Source: Toxonevra muliebris (lineage: Eukaryota > Arthropoda > Insecta > Diptera > Pallopteridae). From it: 64,000 nt of DNA. Below the pieces are notes generated by a model. That model was given only the letters and a program-made list of their open reading frames with translations, was not told the origin of the DNA and made no database searches. The stretch is from the NCBI GenBank assembly GCA_963691655.1, contig OY829326.1, positions 86,669,235 to 86,733,234 on the forward strand. Direction: 5' to 3'. Both the position numbers and the translations under genes were made by a program. Shown piece by piece: positions 41,331 through 52,971 of this stretch; the stretch's first letter is position 1; every line of letters starts with the position of its first letter.

Positions 41331-43445
41331 CTACCCCTCAACAACTTCTGTCGTTTTGAATTCGAACGTTGCGCCTTTTTTTGCACCAAGTTTATCACGA
41401 ACATACTCTCGAATTTTTTGTAGCCGTTTATCAACTTGTTCTGAAGTGGCTGAGGTGGCGGTGGGATTTGTGTTACTTGCAGCACCACGCTTATGTGCAA
41501 TGCGATGTGATTTCGCTTTCAATGAATGAGCATGGTAATTGAAAGGACGTTGAGTAATGGAGATCGCTTCTATATTGCTATTAGGTGTTGCATTTTCATA
41601 ATTAAAATTAGTGGCTTCACTTCCGTTTGCTAATTGTTGCTGGTGATTATGTTGATTATATGTTGGCAGTGATGTTGAAGTATGGCGTTCATATGGAGGT
41701 ATTGATGGCAAGGGATATATGTTATCCGTCCTTTGTTCGCTTTTCTTTTTGAAAATTACTTTTGTGTGTGTTTCCAGCGGATTATTTTCGCTGAGTGGCA
41801 TTTCGTGTGAGTGGCTACTTTGGTCATCTGAAACGTAAATGGTTTTGTGCTCAAAATATTCGTGTTGCTGTGACGACTGGTGATGCGGAAGTTTTTCATA
41901 CTTTACAGGTGATGCCATTGCAATATAATACACGTTGTGGTAATTATAATCGATTGGCGCGAGTGATGCTGTTGGTAAATTTGCTTGAGGATGAGTGTAT
42001 TGTGGTTCTTGCATATAATAAAATAGTGGCAATTCTTTTTGTATTTCTAGTGAATGATAAGGATATGCATCTCTATAGAAATCAGGGGTTTGTGAAAGTG
42101 GCAATTGTTGAATCTGTTGTATACGATTATGATTGAGATTCTCCTTATATGTTTGATAAACATTATCAGTGGTTGGATAAACTACAGATGACGGTGTAGA
42201 TGCTATTTTGTCAGCATAATCTACTTCTTGTTGATAACCAGGATCTTCTGGCGCTGCTTCTGCACTATTTTCAGAATGGTCGTCTGAGGGCGGCTGTAAA
42301 TCAATATGCGGATGATATTGCGTATGTCCTTGTGATAAATCATGACCTTGGCCATAATACCGCGGTTGCTTCTGCAATTCAGTTTCTTCCAATATATGTA
42401 AATATTGTGCTGCACGTATTTCGAGATACTGTTGCAGCAGGGATTGTAAATGTGTTGCGTATTTGGTGGGTCCTGGTATGCGTAAAACTATCACAGGCTC
42501 TTCATATTGTTCTTGGTGGGGTTGTTGTTGGACTGCTTGTGGGTTTTGATTTACTCCTGCCGATGGATATGGCAAATCGATATGTGGTTGATTACTCGGC
42601 TCTATATATGTTTGTGTCCTCAATTCGTAGGAATAAGAAGGTTCAATTGTTACTTTTGTTTTCTCATGTGGTGTGTGATGACCAGGAGCATTAGGTGAAT
42701 TATCATCTTGTGAGTATGGATAAAACATGAATTTTGGGCGATTATACTCATAGCCATTTGGATAGTTGCCATATCTAAAAATATTCATAAAAGTTTTATT
42801 AGTATTGTTCTACTGTTGGATTGTTCCACAACTTACCCCAATTCACCATCAATGGTGCGTTTTGAGTTCTTTGTGTCTGTGGCATTGTCATGCTCTATTT
42901 TAAATTTTATTTTTTCTCCATGTACTTCAAATTGTTTGTCTAATTCCGCGATAAATTCTAAATCATCTTCGGGGAAATCTTTGAAGGCGGCAGTCACATC
43001 TGCTGATTTGTTCACTTTTGAGTTTTCAGTGGTTGGTGCTCTGATTAATGTGGGTGATTTCGTAGGGCGCTTTTTCAATAAACTAACTTTCTTGGAATAA
43101 GTAACTTTATCAGCTGTCTTTAAGGTGCTGCTCGAACTATTAATAGCTGCGCTATTTCGTATACTGATGCCATAAGTTGTCTCCATAATCAAGAGTAGTA
43201 ATAACAGTAGAGACTGTAAGTATATCAAAATTAAAGAATTTAGAAACCATATTAATCATTTAAATTAATAAAGCAAATATAACACCGGTCGACAAATTTA
43301 ATTTTTAGGTGCACACATGAGAAAATCTAATATATCCTTAAAGATGGGTTCAAAATAAAATTCACGTGTATCCCAGTTTTTCTGGATCAATTCGTATTTT
43401 CCTTTAAAATGTAAATTAATATTAAATTACAACTACTCATACCAT
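41331..43445 (-). CDS. Secreted Gln/His/Tyr/Pro-rich protein, probable host gene, three exons
   Basis: Proposed exons on the minus strand: 43445-43443 (ATG, donor GTATGAGT), 43213-42837 (acceptor TTACAG; donor GTAAGT) and 42774-41331 (acceptor TTTTTAG). The second intron is 62 bp and the frame runs through it cleanly, giving GELGYGNYPNG. The protein starts M|SLLLLLLLIMETTYG, a signal peptide with likely cleavage after TYG. About 606 residues follow, hydrophilic, with repeats of QQ, HH, YY and PP, no cysteine-rich domain, and an end DKLGAKKGATFEFKTTEV. This resembles insect extracellular matrix or cuticle-associated proteins in composition only. I do not recognise an orthologue. Exon 1 is the least certain part. 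Frames on the opposite strand (41795-42136, 42200-42694) are shadows. Confidence 0.75.
42775..42836 (-). other. 62-bp intron of the secreted-protein gene
   Basis: GTAAGTTGTGG at the donor and TTTTTAG at the acceptor. The size is typical of short fly introns, and removal keeps the frame. Confidence 0.85.
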
Positions 43446-44448
43446 CCTTATTCCATATGATGAATTTATTTAAATTTATATAAATAAAACCGCTATGCCG
43501 AGTCAAAATCTTTTAAATGGTATTGATATGAAATAAATCAGCGCGCAAAATTAAAACAGTTATTCGCAATCAGGAAAATCACAAAAATAAAAAGAAATTT
43601 TATTATTAGATCAAAGTAACAGATGCAATTGAAGGAATGTAAGTCTAAAGGTTTTATGTGCAAAAACATTGAAAGGAAATATAACAAAAATATGAATGAA
43701 GCGGCTGTAATTAGTTTTGGATTTAGACCCTAAGCAAATGTTCTCGTATTTTTGTTATTTTTTTTATTTTTAATAGATAAGACATATAACTCTTTAAAAT
43801 CATATTAAGCTTGATAAATATGTGCGAACAAATTTATCTTCTCCAAAAACAAAAATTTTGCGCTAGACCTTTTAGACTTACACCCCTTCTCGAGTGGCAA
43901 ACTACCTTATTAATAACAGTAAAAGTTCTTACAATGTCAATTTATAAAGTGAATAACTTTAAACCCCGCACTGTAAAGTATTTTTGCGAAGATATAATGC
44001 ATATTCGGCTTTTATAATACTGTGATAGAAGCATTATTAGGTTTGCACATCGGCCTATATTGTCTTAAAAACGTCTGTGTGATGTTTTTATAAAGCAATT
44101 CGAATTCGAATTTATAGTTTGTAGAATGTTTGTACAGAGTTCATATAATACTACTAAAAGGTCATTACAATAAAGTTTGTATATTGTGCAAAATTAAAAA
44201 AAAAAATTGCATTTTCATTTCATGTTGTCTATTAATTTAACTATTAATGAAACTACTTTTCTGTTTTATTTTAAATTACCTTTTAAGACCTGATGGGAAC
44301 CTTGTCCTCTTAATTCAAAGTGCTTACATACATCCATCCGCAGCTTTACCAACTCGGCTATTGAGTTCCTTATGCGAAGCACAAAAAATGTTGTTCTTAA
44401 AGAAATTACGAATAGATCCTCTAATAATGCTTCTATACACGCTAGAAA
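43446..44448. other. Upstream region of the secreted-protein gene, no other gene seen
   Basis: A TATATAA-like motif on the minus strand near 43476-43483 could be a promoter for the gene to the left, but it lies very close to the proposed ATG. The rest is A+T-rich with short frames only. Confidence 0.4.
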
Positions 44449-45669
44449 TTGCGGAAAGATCCATCATCCGTGTCAGAAAAGTTTTGGCAGATACAAAACT
44501 GCTTTGTTAAAAGATATTGTGACACGTATGAGGAAGCTGACAAAGTGAGTGAAGACATGTCAGGTTTGTGGAATCCAGTAAAAAATTGTTATATTTTAAT
44601 AGTTTATTTACAGATACTTCAGAAACAGAAGCAGATGGTCATTAAAGTTCAGCTTCTGTTGACCATGCTAACAAAACACCTAAAAGAAGATCGGCTGCCA
44701 CTACTAGCAATCATGAGTGTTTCAAAGCTCTTGGCAGTCAAATGCTTGCAGTATGTTCTCCAGTATTGTCAACTTCGCCAACGAGAGATCAACAGACTTT
44801 AAGAAAAATTCTTCAACAGCAAACGCCACCACTTAAAGTTCAACAGCAGAAGACTTCGCCAATCCAGTTCAACGTTTCCACCATCACAATGTGCCATTCA
44901 ATCAGATGGGAATTTTTACAATATATTGCAAAATATGAGGATAGATAATACTGTTTACATGGATTCGAATTCTATAACTACATCAGCAGAACAGTCAATA
45001 CTGAAAATTCCAGAAGGGTATATTCTGATAAAAGAGACTTTGTATGACTCCATTTTAAAAGTAAATACGCCGTTAAGCGTAAAACTAGATGAGATAGCTG
45101 AATTGATAAAAAAAAGACATTTGAAGCCATTAATAACACAAGCATTCCGCATACGTCAACATCATCGGTGGAAATTGATTTGCCATCATAATCCTATTAA
45201 AAGTGGGGCTGAGTTACTTGAAGTAAATCAACGTTTGGGAGAAGATAACCAGTTTAGGCAGTCATGGGTGGGATTATTTTTTTCAATATTTTAATTTCAT
45301 TTGCAATGCAATTATTAACTTGAACTAGAGAATATCAAGTTTTTCAATTTCAGCTAAATTATTTATGTGAAATATATGGAAAAGATGGTCAATATAAGAA
45401 CAAAGGAATTGGTTGCCTAAACGTTCTCATCGATAGACTGTTTTGCAGAAAATTTCTCACCCATTGCTCATGGTCTAGTGCTGCCCGGCCCGAAAAAAAA
45501 GACGAAAAATTTTGCGTCAAAAATTTGTATGAGTAAGTATTACAATATTATAGAAATGTTTACCAGTGCAATAAAATTGGCTGATTCTAACATCACAATT
45601 GATAAAGTGATAAAAAATATAAAGCAAAAATTAAACACCAGTACCAGCCGGGCTAAACCTAAAGTTTGA
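44449..45669 (+). pseudogene. DUF4806-like gene relic, at least three exons
   Basis: Blocks in order: DPSSVSEKFWQIQNCFVKRY with DTYEEADKVSED (44449-44560); an acceptor TTTACAG at 44610 and SETEADGH then stop; NKTPKRRSAATTSNHECF; a block opening at 44926 with ILKIPEGYILIKETLYDSIL, ending at a GTGGGA donor (45268); an acceptor TTTCAG and LNYLCEIYGKDGQ (45354) with KFLTHCSWS; and after a one-base shift YYNIIEMFTSAIKLADSNIT to the TGA at 45669. The SW...G/S pattern near the end resembles the DUF4806 region found in many repetitive insect genes. At least one stop and two shifts make it a relic. Confidence 0.5.
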
Positions 45670-46853
45670 GCAACTAGACAACCGCATGCAAAACGAATAA
45701 AAGTTGGAATACAGAATTATGAGCAAGTAGAGAACACTGTAAAAGGAGAGGTAGCAGAAGATAATGCTCCAAACTAAATTCTCTAGTTCCAGAAACATAA
45801 ATGTTATTTTTATGAAACTTTATTATTTTCAAAATGTAAATTTAAATGCGATTTGAATGTTATTTTCTTATACGATTCTTCACAAAAATTTTTTTTTAAT
45901 TGAATGTATAAACATTAAGGTGGCCAAATGAAGCTGAAGCTATGCTAATACTCGAAAAACTACTAATTATGAAGTTTTAGACTAATTGGAGCAAATTTAA
46001 AACTAGCTCATCAAGCCTAAAGTTCGGAAAATTAAATTTTTTTACTGTTTTCGAAGTCTAACGTTTGTTTTGTTTTACTCCGTAGCCATATTTATTTAGT
46101 AATTTATGGCTCATTACCTTTCTAACGAGTTACCAATCATTCAAATCTGTGTAAAAATAACAAAATTATAAACATTTTTCTCGTAGTTCATACATACACA
46201 GTGCATATAAACTTGAACACAGGCATTACTTGTTTAAAATTTGGTTTTTGACTTTTGAATAACGGAATTTCCTGTAGTTTTGTTTGTGAATCTATACTGT
46301 AGAGCTATTTTGATCAGTGAATAGTGTTGTAATTGTAATTGAAGTGCATGGTCACTTTCGATACTATTAAATCAATTTATTTCGATTAATACTATATAAA
46401 TGAACACACGTTTACGTTCACAAATTTGTTTAGTAGGAACTGTGGTTCCAAATAACCTTATATCAAACAAGTTTTATCCGTCTTTTTTTATAACCATAAC
46501 ATCGTGAGAATTACCATACAAGGAAGTGCATAATTGGCGGCACAAGAAGCATCTATAGTTTGCTTCAAATCGAGAATTCAAATTAGAAAAAAATGCCGCA
46601 CAGTGGTCTGAAAGATTATTCGCGACAAAATTTTGTTTGGCTTCCTTCAAACCTTAGTATTCAGAGAAAAATAAAAAAAAATATATTTGGAATCACATAA
46701 TCGAATTTTGGAAAAAAAGAAAATTGAAAAAAATGGCTAAAAATGAAAGATTTTTAATGCTAATATTATTTATTTTCAAATTTTGGGGAATATATTGACT
46801 TATATTGGAAATTCCATAGTTAATTAGAAGCAATGAATAATGTGGAGGGTGCA
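45670..46853. other. A+T-rich stretch, no gene seen
   Basis: Contains A+T runs and short frames only. No element end was recognised. Confidence 0.45.
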
Positions 46854-48378
46854 CCCAGAAAAATACTTACCTCGTTTGAAGAAAAACTGCTATCAATTTG
46901 AGGAAAAATGGGAATGATTTGGTGCCATAGAAACGGTTTCTTTGATTTGAGGAAATATTTTTTCTTTATTTTAGAGAAAAATTTCTTTGAAAGAAGGAAG
47001 TTTTCCATAAATTAAAAAAATATGTCTTTAATTTGTAGAAATTGCGTTTTTCAAATGAATAATATTTTATTTCAATATGAGAAATTGTATATAATTTAGG
47101 TAAAATTTTTCTCAGTTTGAGGAATAATTTTCCATAAATTGAAGTAAATTTACTACCTTTTTAGAAAAAAAATCCTCAATTTATGGAATAATTTCTACAA
47201 TGTCGTTTTAATTAAAAGGCATAGAAATCATTTAGTCGCATCAGCATATAAAAATTCAAGCACCATTTGGCTACGAAACAAAAGTATCAAAATATCATAA
47301 AAGGACAAATTACCTTATTTCGAATAAAATAAGGTGACATCATTAAACTTACATATTCTTTATGCATAGAAAATGTAGGAAAGAGACGAATATACCAAAA
47401 ATGTTCTCCATACAAAATTTTGGTATACACAAAAAATTAGCTTTACTCTATTGGCCTTAGCAGACAATCGCGTACGCAAGGCGGATTTAACATGGTGGTA
47501 GCAGCACTACAACAAGTACAACGTAACAATAACAACTCGCTACTTTGTTGTTGCTAAAAATCGTAATTGTCAAAAACACAGGAACAAATGCATGGAAAAC
47601 AAAACAAAAACAAAAAAGATTTTGACAGTTAGATTATCTTTATATAAAAAAAACCTGTTATAATTTCGCCATGCGCGTACGCTTTGCTTTTCTTTTGATT
47701 TTTTTAGTCGGCGTCTCTATTTCAAGCGAAGCGGTTGTGTTTGTGGCTGTTGATATAATTTGTGAAAAAAATGTATATATATTGTGGAAAAAAAACAAAA
47801 TATATTCGAAAGAAATCAATTTCAATAACCTTCAATTTATAATTCTTTGATGGCCATAACGATCTTTTGATCATTTCAAGGCGACGACGCCTGTAGTTTA
47901 TGTAAAAATACGTATGAATGTAAACCTTAATTCTTATTGAAAATAAAATAATAAATGAATACAAGTAAAAAAAATATGATTTCTATGCCTTTTAATTAAA
48001 ACGACATTTTAGAAATTATTCCATAAATTGAGGTTTTTTTTTCTAAAAAGGTAGTAAATTTACTTCAATTTATGGAAAATTATTCCTCAAACTGAGGAAA
48101 ATTTTACATTAATTATATACAATTTCTCATATTGAAATAAAATATTATTCATTTGAAAAACGCAATTTTTACAAATTGAAGACATATTGCTTTAATTTAT
48201 AGAAAACTTCCTTCTTTCAAAGAAATTTTTCTCTAAAATAAAGAAAAAAATATTTCCTCAATTCAAAGAAATTTGTGTATATCTAAATGAGGAAACCATT
48301 TCTATGGCGCCAAATCATTCCCATTTTTCCTCAATTTGATATCAGTTTTTCTTCAAACGAGGTAAGTATCTCTCTGGG
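46854..48378. mobile_element. Foldback-type element, 1.5 kb, arms of about 400 bp
   Basis: The left arm starts CCCAGAAAAATACTTACCTC (46854). The right arm ends with the complement, GAGGTAAGTATCTCTCTGGG (48378). Shared inner blocks include GGAATGATTTGG, TTTCAAATGAATAATATTTT, and CCTTTTAATTAAAACGAC, which is near the inner edge of the right arm (47990). The 740-bp centre carries GCGTACGCAAGGCGGATTTA but no gene. The TSD could not be settled. Confidence 0.85.
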
Positions 48379-49350
48379 TTTACGTGATATATAAAATGTG
48401 CAAAGTTAGATTTTTTTTCTGCTCCTAGTGGATTTTCTGAAAGATTATGTGAGAAAGATAAGATTTAGAAAAAAATATAGAGGCCTCTAGTGGAAAATAC
48501 CCAGTCGGTTTTAAATCAAAGGCTTAAAAACAGGCTTTAAAAAGGTAAATAGCTTTAATCGTTGATAACTTCTAAAATATTGAATTTTAAGTAATTGTTC
48601 AAATCACAATTCTTTTTAAGGATAATTGGACACTATTTTGTTCTTAGAAAGTTTTGATCTACGAGTGAAATTTAACCATGTTTTCATCGAAAAGCTGTCA
48701 ATTTTGCACAAAATTTCCATGAGAAAAATTCTTTAAGCGGTTTTTTTTTAAATTTTTTAGGGGTGGTATTTTCTGTTTAAAACTTTTATATTATAAAGCA
48801 TTAATTGTCGATGGATTCAAAAAAAAGTTTTTTAAAAATGTTTATTTTTAATAGAGTTAAAAAAAAATAGATTTTTTTTAATTTTGAGTTTATTTTTAGG
48901 TAGACGAATCTTTATACAGTAGAATCGCGATAATTCGTACCCCGTATTTCGAAAATCTCAAGAATTTGCAACTAACTGTTGGAAAAATCGCTTTAATTTG
49001 CAAAAATTCCATACATTTTGGCCCCTTTATCGTCGCTATATCGTATTTTTTTCAGTTCAAGGTCTGTTTAACCTCTTATAAATCGTAATTGATTACACAA
49101 TGCAACAAAAATTTTATGCACAAGATTTTCGAACAGTAAAACCGTAATTTAGGAAGATCAAAAACGCATGAGAGGTCAACTTGCAGATTAAAACACACAA
49201 AAAGTAGAACGAAAAAGCTGTGCTCTTGAAATTAATTCGTAATAGGGAGAAGAATATATTGGATTTTCTCATGTGTGCAAAGATGTGTCGAACGGTGTAA
49301 TAACTTAGCACAGCAGCCAGGAAAATAATTGTAAAATAGTAAATAAACCA
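48379..49350. other. A+T-rich stretch, no gene seen
   Basis: No coding signal or element end recognised. Confidence 0.45.
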
Positions 49351-49374
49351 ACTTACTTACTTACTTACTTACTT
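49351..49374. repeat. (ACTT)6 microsatellite
   Basis: Six perfect ACTT units, directly before a reversed fragment of composite block A. Confidence 0.95.
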
Positions 49375-49382
49375 TTTTAATA

Positions 49383-49500
49383 AAGAGTATAGATTGTGAA
49401 GAGGTCGCAATTCGCTTTTGCTGAAATCGGAACAAAGAATCGTAGAAACCAGCAACGAGGTGCAATACCGATGGTGTGAAAGCGACGGTTGTCAACACAT
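49383..49500 (-). repeat. Composite repeat block A, terminal fragment
   Basis: AAAGAGTATAGATTGTGAAG and GAGGTCGCAATTCGCT match, in reverse, the end of block A at 4000-4110. Diverged relative to other copies. Confidence 0.65.
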
Positions 49501-49559
49501 CCAGTCAGTGGCGGTTCTAGGATTTGAGTTTGGGGGGAGCTAATTCGAGGATAAATTTT

Positions 49560-49742
49560 TAGACTCAATATCGACCAAACCCCTGACGTAGACCAAAAAC
49601 TAGTGCAAAAATTTTATCAATGTTCACACCAAAAATATGGGCCAAAAATTAAAAGATAACTAGAACAAAACTGAGATCAAAATTCAAACAAAAATTGGAT
49701 AGAAATTTAGACGGAAATTTCGACCAAGTTTCAAACTAAAGC
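49560..49742. repeat. Degenerate short-motif satellite, left part
   Basis: Loose repeats of a 10-14 bp motif such as AAAATTNAGACCAA (CGACCAAACC, TAGACCAAAAAC, CGACCAAGTTT). The same type continues at 51075-51400 on the far side of the LINE fragment. Confidence 0.6.
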
Positions 49743-49837
49743 ACTTTGTTTAAGTATATAACTTCATATATGCGACCTATGACTTGTCTGACGGATAGCT
49801 ATCAATAAATCGCTATCCAATCAATTCACCGCCCACT

Positions 49838-50493
49838 TTGCTGACCTTAAAGGTTTCTGCGTGGCTGAGATTAATAGGCATGCAACAAATAACAAAGATG
49901 GGGTGGATAATACTGTTTCACTTTCTTCATATGGTACTGCCTCTGCATTTTCAGACTTATCACTTACTCGTGCTTATCACTTACTCATGCCAACTCTTAC
50001 TTGAGCTAAAACTGTTGCCATGGCATCACCGATCATTACGCCTAATCCACTGATTGCTCGTCTGAACTCTAATCGTGCTTCTCTTCCATCAATTAATTGT
50101 TCTACTGATATTCCTAAAATTCTCACTAATGTGAATAAAATCAAACCTAAAGTTATCGATAAATCTCGTAACAATATCAACAACAATAATCATGTGCAAA
50201 ATGTGGTTGTTGGCCAGAACACAAATGTTGATCTTGATGTTGCAACTAGGAAAAAATGGTTTCACTTATCATCATTTAAACACTCGGTTACGGAAGATAG
50301 CATCATCACTTATATCTCACATCAAGCTTCTATTGATAAGAGTCTCCTTAGCTGTCGCAAATTGGTTAAGAAGGATACTCCTACTAATTCTCTACGCAAC
50401 ATTAACTTTAATCCATCGATTTGGCCAGTTGGAGTAAATGTTAAACCGTTCCAATTTTTTCCAAGGAGACAGGTTCCTCAATTACCCACTTGA
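49838..50493 (+). pseudogene. CR1-like ORF1, partial
   Basis: Open from about 50020 to the TGA at 50493: ASPIITPNPLIARLNSNRAS, then KKWFHLSSFKHSVTEDSIIT, DKSLLSCRKLVKKD and NPSIWPVGVNVKPFQFFPRR. This order resembles the C-terminal part of ORF1 of arthropod CR1-type elements, which lacks CCHC knuckles. Upstream, in another frame, TAHFADLKGFCVAEINR may belong to the same ORF. The frameshift near 49990 breaks it. Confidence 0.65.
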
Positions 50494-51075
50494 AATCGTC
50501 TGTTGCCAATAATCTCACTCCTCTAAAGCTATACTATCAAAACTGTTCTGGAATTAGAACGAAATCGCATAATATTTGGAATCTAAGTTCCCTTATGGAA
50601 TATGATGTCATAGTTTTTGCTGAGACGTGGCTCAATGCGAATTTTTCCGACTCTGAGTTTTTTGATCCAAATCTATATCATGTGTTCCGTAAAGATAGAG
50701 ACTTTATTAGATCTGGTTGTTTAAAGGGTGGTGGAGTTTTAATAGCAGTTCGTCGTAATCTTCATGCCTCACTTCACATACTTCACAATACTGCCACTCT
50801 TCTTGATCAGATTTGTATTTTAGTACAAGGATCTTCTGGAGCGATCTCCGAATAGCAGTGATTCCTTATATATGAAGTGTGTAGATAATATACTTCACCT
50901 CCGCGCTGACTATTCCTGACGATAATCACATCTGCGTATTGGGCAATTTCAATTTATGTAAGGTTGACTGGCGTAACCTTAATATTACTAATATTTTAAC
51001 TCCATCTAATGTAACTAGTGTATCGGAAATCTATTTAATTGATAGTTTATTAAGCCTTGGTCTTTTGCAAATTTA
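50490..51075 (+). pseudogene. CR1-like ORF2 endonuclease, partial
   Basis: LYYQNCSGIRTKSHNIWNL, VIVFAETWLNANFSD and GGGVLIAVRRN (50515-50755) are endonuclease motifs; the Asn and the Glu in AETW are expected active-site residues. A stop at 50855 is followed, in other frames, by LGNFNLCKVDWRNL (50940-50980), the GDFN motif with Asp changed to Asn, and YLIDSLLSLGLLQI. The RT is absent. Confidence 0.75.
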
Positions 51076-51400
51076 TGCAGAAATTCAAACTAAAATAAGT
51101 GTCAAAATCAAGCCAATTCAGACCAAAATTTCGACTATAACTCAAACGAAGTGATAGATTAAAGCGCCAAACATAAAATAAAAGCAAACCAAAGTTTAGA
51201 CCAGAAATCAGATCAAACGCTGGTCTGAACAAAATTCTGACCACAATTTAGACTAAAATTAAAACTCAGACCAGAAGGATCTTAAATACAGACCAAAAAG
51301 AAATTAAAATTTAGACCAAACACGGATTAAAACGCAAACAAAATCCAGATTAAAATCCAGACCTAAAGTAAGATTCAAATATTCGACCCCATTTTAATAT
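51076..51400. repeat. Degenerate short-motif satellite, right part
   Basis: Repeats of CAGACCA and TTAGACCA spaced irregularly by 10-30 bp. Continues the satellite at 49560-49742. Confidence 0.6.
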
Positions 51401-52905
51401 ATATATTAAATTATTATTATTAAAATAATATATAATACAAAATAATATTTCAAATTCTAAAATTTTTCGTTTATTGAAAGTAAATGCTTTTCACTGCTGA
51501 TGGCTTTTTTGGAAAAATCGGAAAAGTTTTGATTTCTCAAAAATTACGGTTTATTTTAATATTAGGATGGCCATTACCTTTAAGGCCATTTTTCAAAAGC
51601 AAAAATGGTGCTGATCCTTTGCACTAATCTGGTTCCAATCAAGAAAAAACCAGTCTGTGCAAAACTTCAGCTCTATCGGACAACTTCTAGGTTACCCTCA
51701 AGCGCCTTGAAGTTGAAACATAGTATACCCAACTATTAACTCGGCTCAAAAGCGGTATAGTCTTTCCTATCTTAACCATTTTTTGGTTTCTTCTTAAAGA
51801 AATTAATTTGGACACATTCAGGAAATTGTGTGAAAGCAATCTGAATAAAATTTTTTAAAAGTAAATTCGCACAATTCCTGAAACAATATGACAAATATAA
51901 GATATATTACGTTTTTTTTAATATCGCACACAACTTCTATAGCAGAAACTTATTTTTATTTACAGAAATAATATTTATAGAATCAATTCTGAATTTTACA
52001 AGAATTTCAATGAAATTCACTTGAAATGCCAAAAGTAGCTCAGCAACCCTCAAAAACATGGTTTTAAAAAATAAATGGACATTTTGCATTTTGTTTTCAT
52101 AACAGTTGCTCCTGCAATATTTCGGGTTTAAAAATAAAAACAGCAGACTTAAGATGGAAAATATTTTATCACAAATTTTTGTTTATAAATAATAAACTGA
52201 TGCGAATTTTTAAATAATTTTTAGAATTATGCATCGTTATCAGAAAGATTTTTAATTTTAACATAAAGTCATTTGAAACAATGCTATAGTTTCTCTAATA
52301 TTTCTATTCAAAGCTATTAAACTCGGCTGACGTGAAAATAAACTTAAGCTGTTTTCCCTTTTTACCCCAGATTTATTAGCAAAAGTAAGAATGAAAAAAT
52401 AAAATAATGTAGCTATTCTTCCAATTAACCATAATTGGAATATAAATTCTTGCAATCAAAATTCAATTGAAAGGCAGCATTTCAATTTATTTTTACTGTC
52501 ACAAAACACAAAATTCTTCTTCTTTTCCAAACTTATAATCACTCAAAAACGAAATTCGATTCTCAATCAAAATCATTTTTGTTCGTGTGTCCAACTAAAT
52601 TTGAAATTCAAAGGTTCGGCGAAATTCACGCTCGTGTATCCGCACAATAAGAAAGGAGTAGTGGTTATCTTTTTCGGTCTTCGGCAACGATTTGTGAAAT
52701 AAATTGTTTATCAGGTTCATGATGTTTCAATGAGTTTTTTTATGCAGCGTCATCAGCAACAACTTTTGTCAAGTTTATCAATTCCATTTTTGTAACCTGG
52801 ATCATCTTTCCATGTTGAAAGTTCTTTGTTGAAGAAATCGGTGCTGATAAAAAATTTCACGAAGAAAGGACTTAAACTCGATGAGAAATGATTTTTTATA
52901 GCCTG
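51401..52905. other. Unassigned stretch, no gene seen
   Basis: A+T-rich, with short frames only. The 5' TSD of the LOA-like LINE lies at its right end (52906-52922). Confidence 0.45.
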
Positions 52906-52971
52906 CTTCCAATATAATTTAAAAGTAAAACCCAAAAGCCTAAGGCCAACCCGAATGGGGAGCCCAATAGA

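Larger units (their letters stand above)
49743..51075 (+). mobile_element. CR1-like non-LTR retrotransposon, 3'-truncated or deleted
   Basis: Carries the end of an ORF1 and the endonuclease start of ORF2, then stops abruptly in endonuclease sequence. The flanks on both sides are the same degenerate satellite, so the LINE most likely inserted into it and later lost its 3' part. Confidence 0.65.

Noticed and set aside
41795..42694. Two plus-strand frames of 113 and 164 codons
   Set aside because: They are antisense shadows of the long exon of the secreted-protein gene; their composition is the complement of its Q/H/Y codons.
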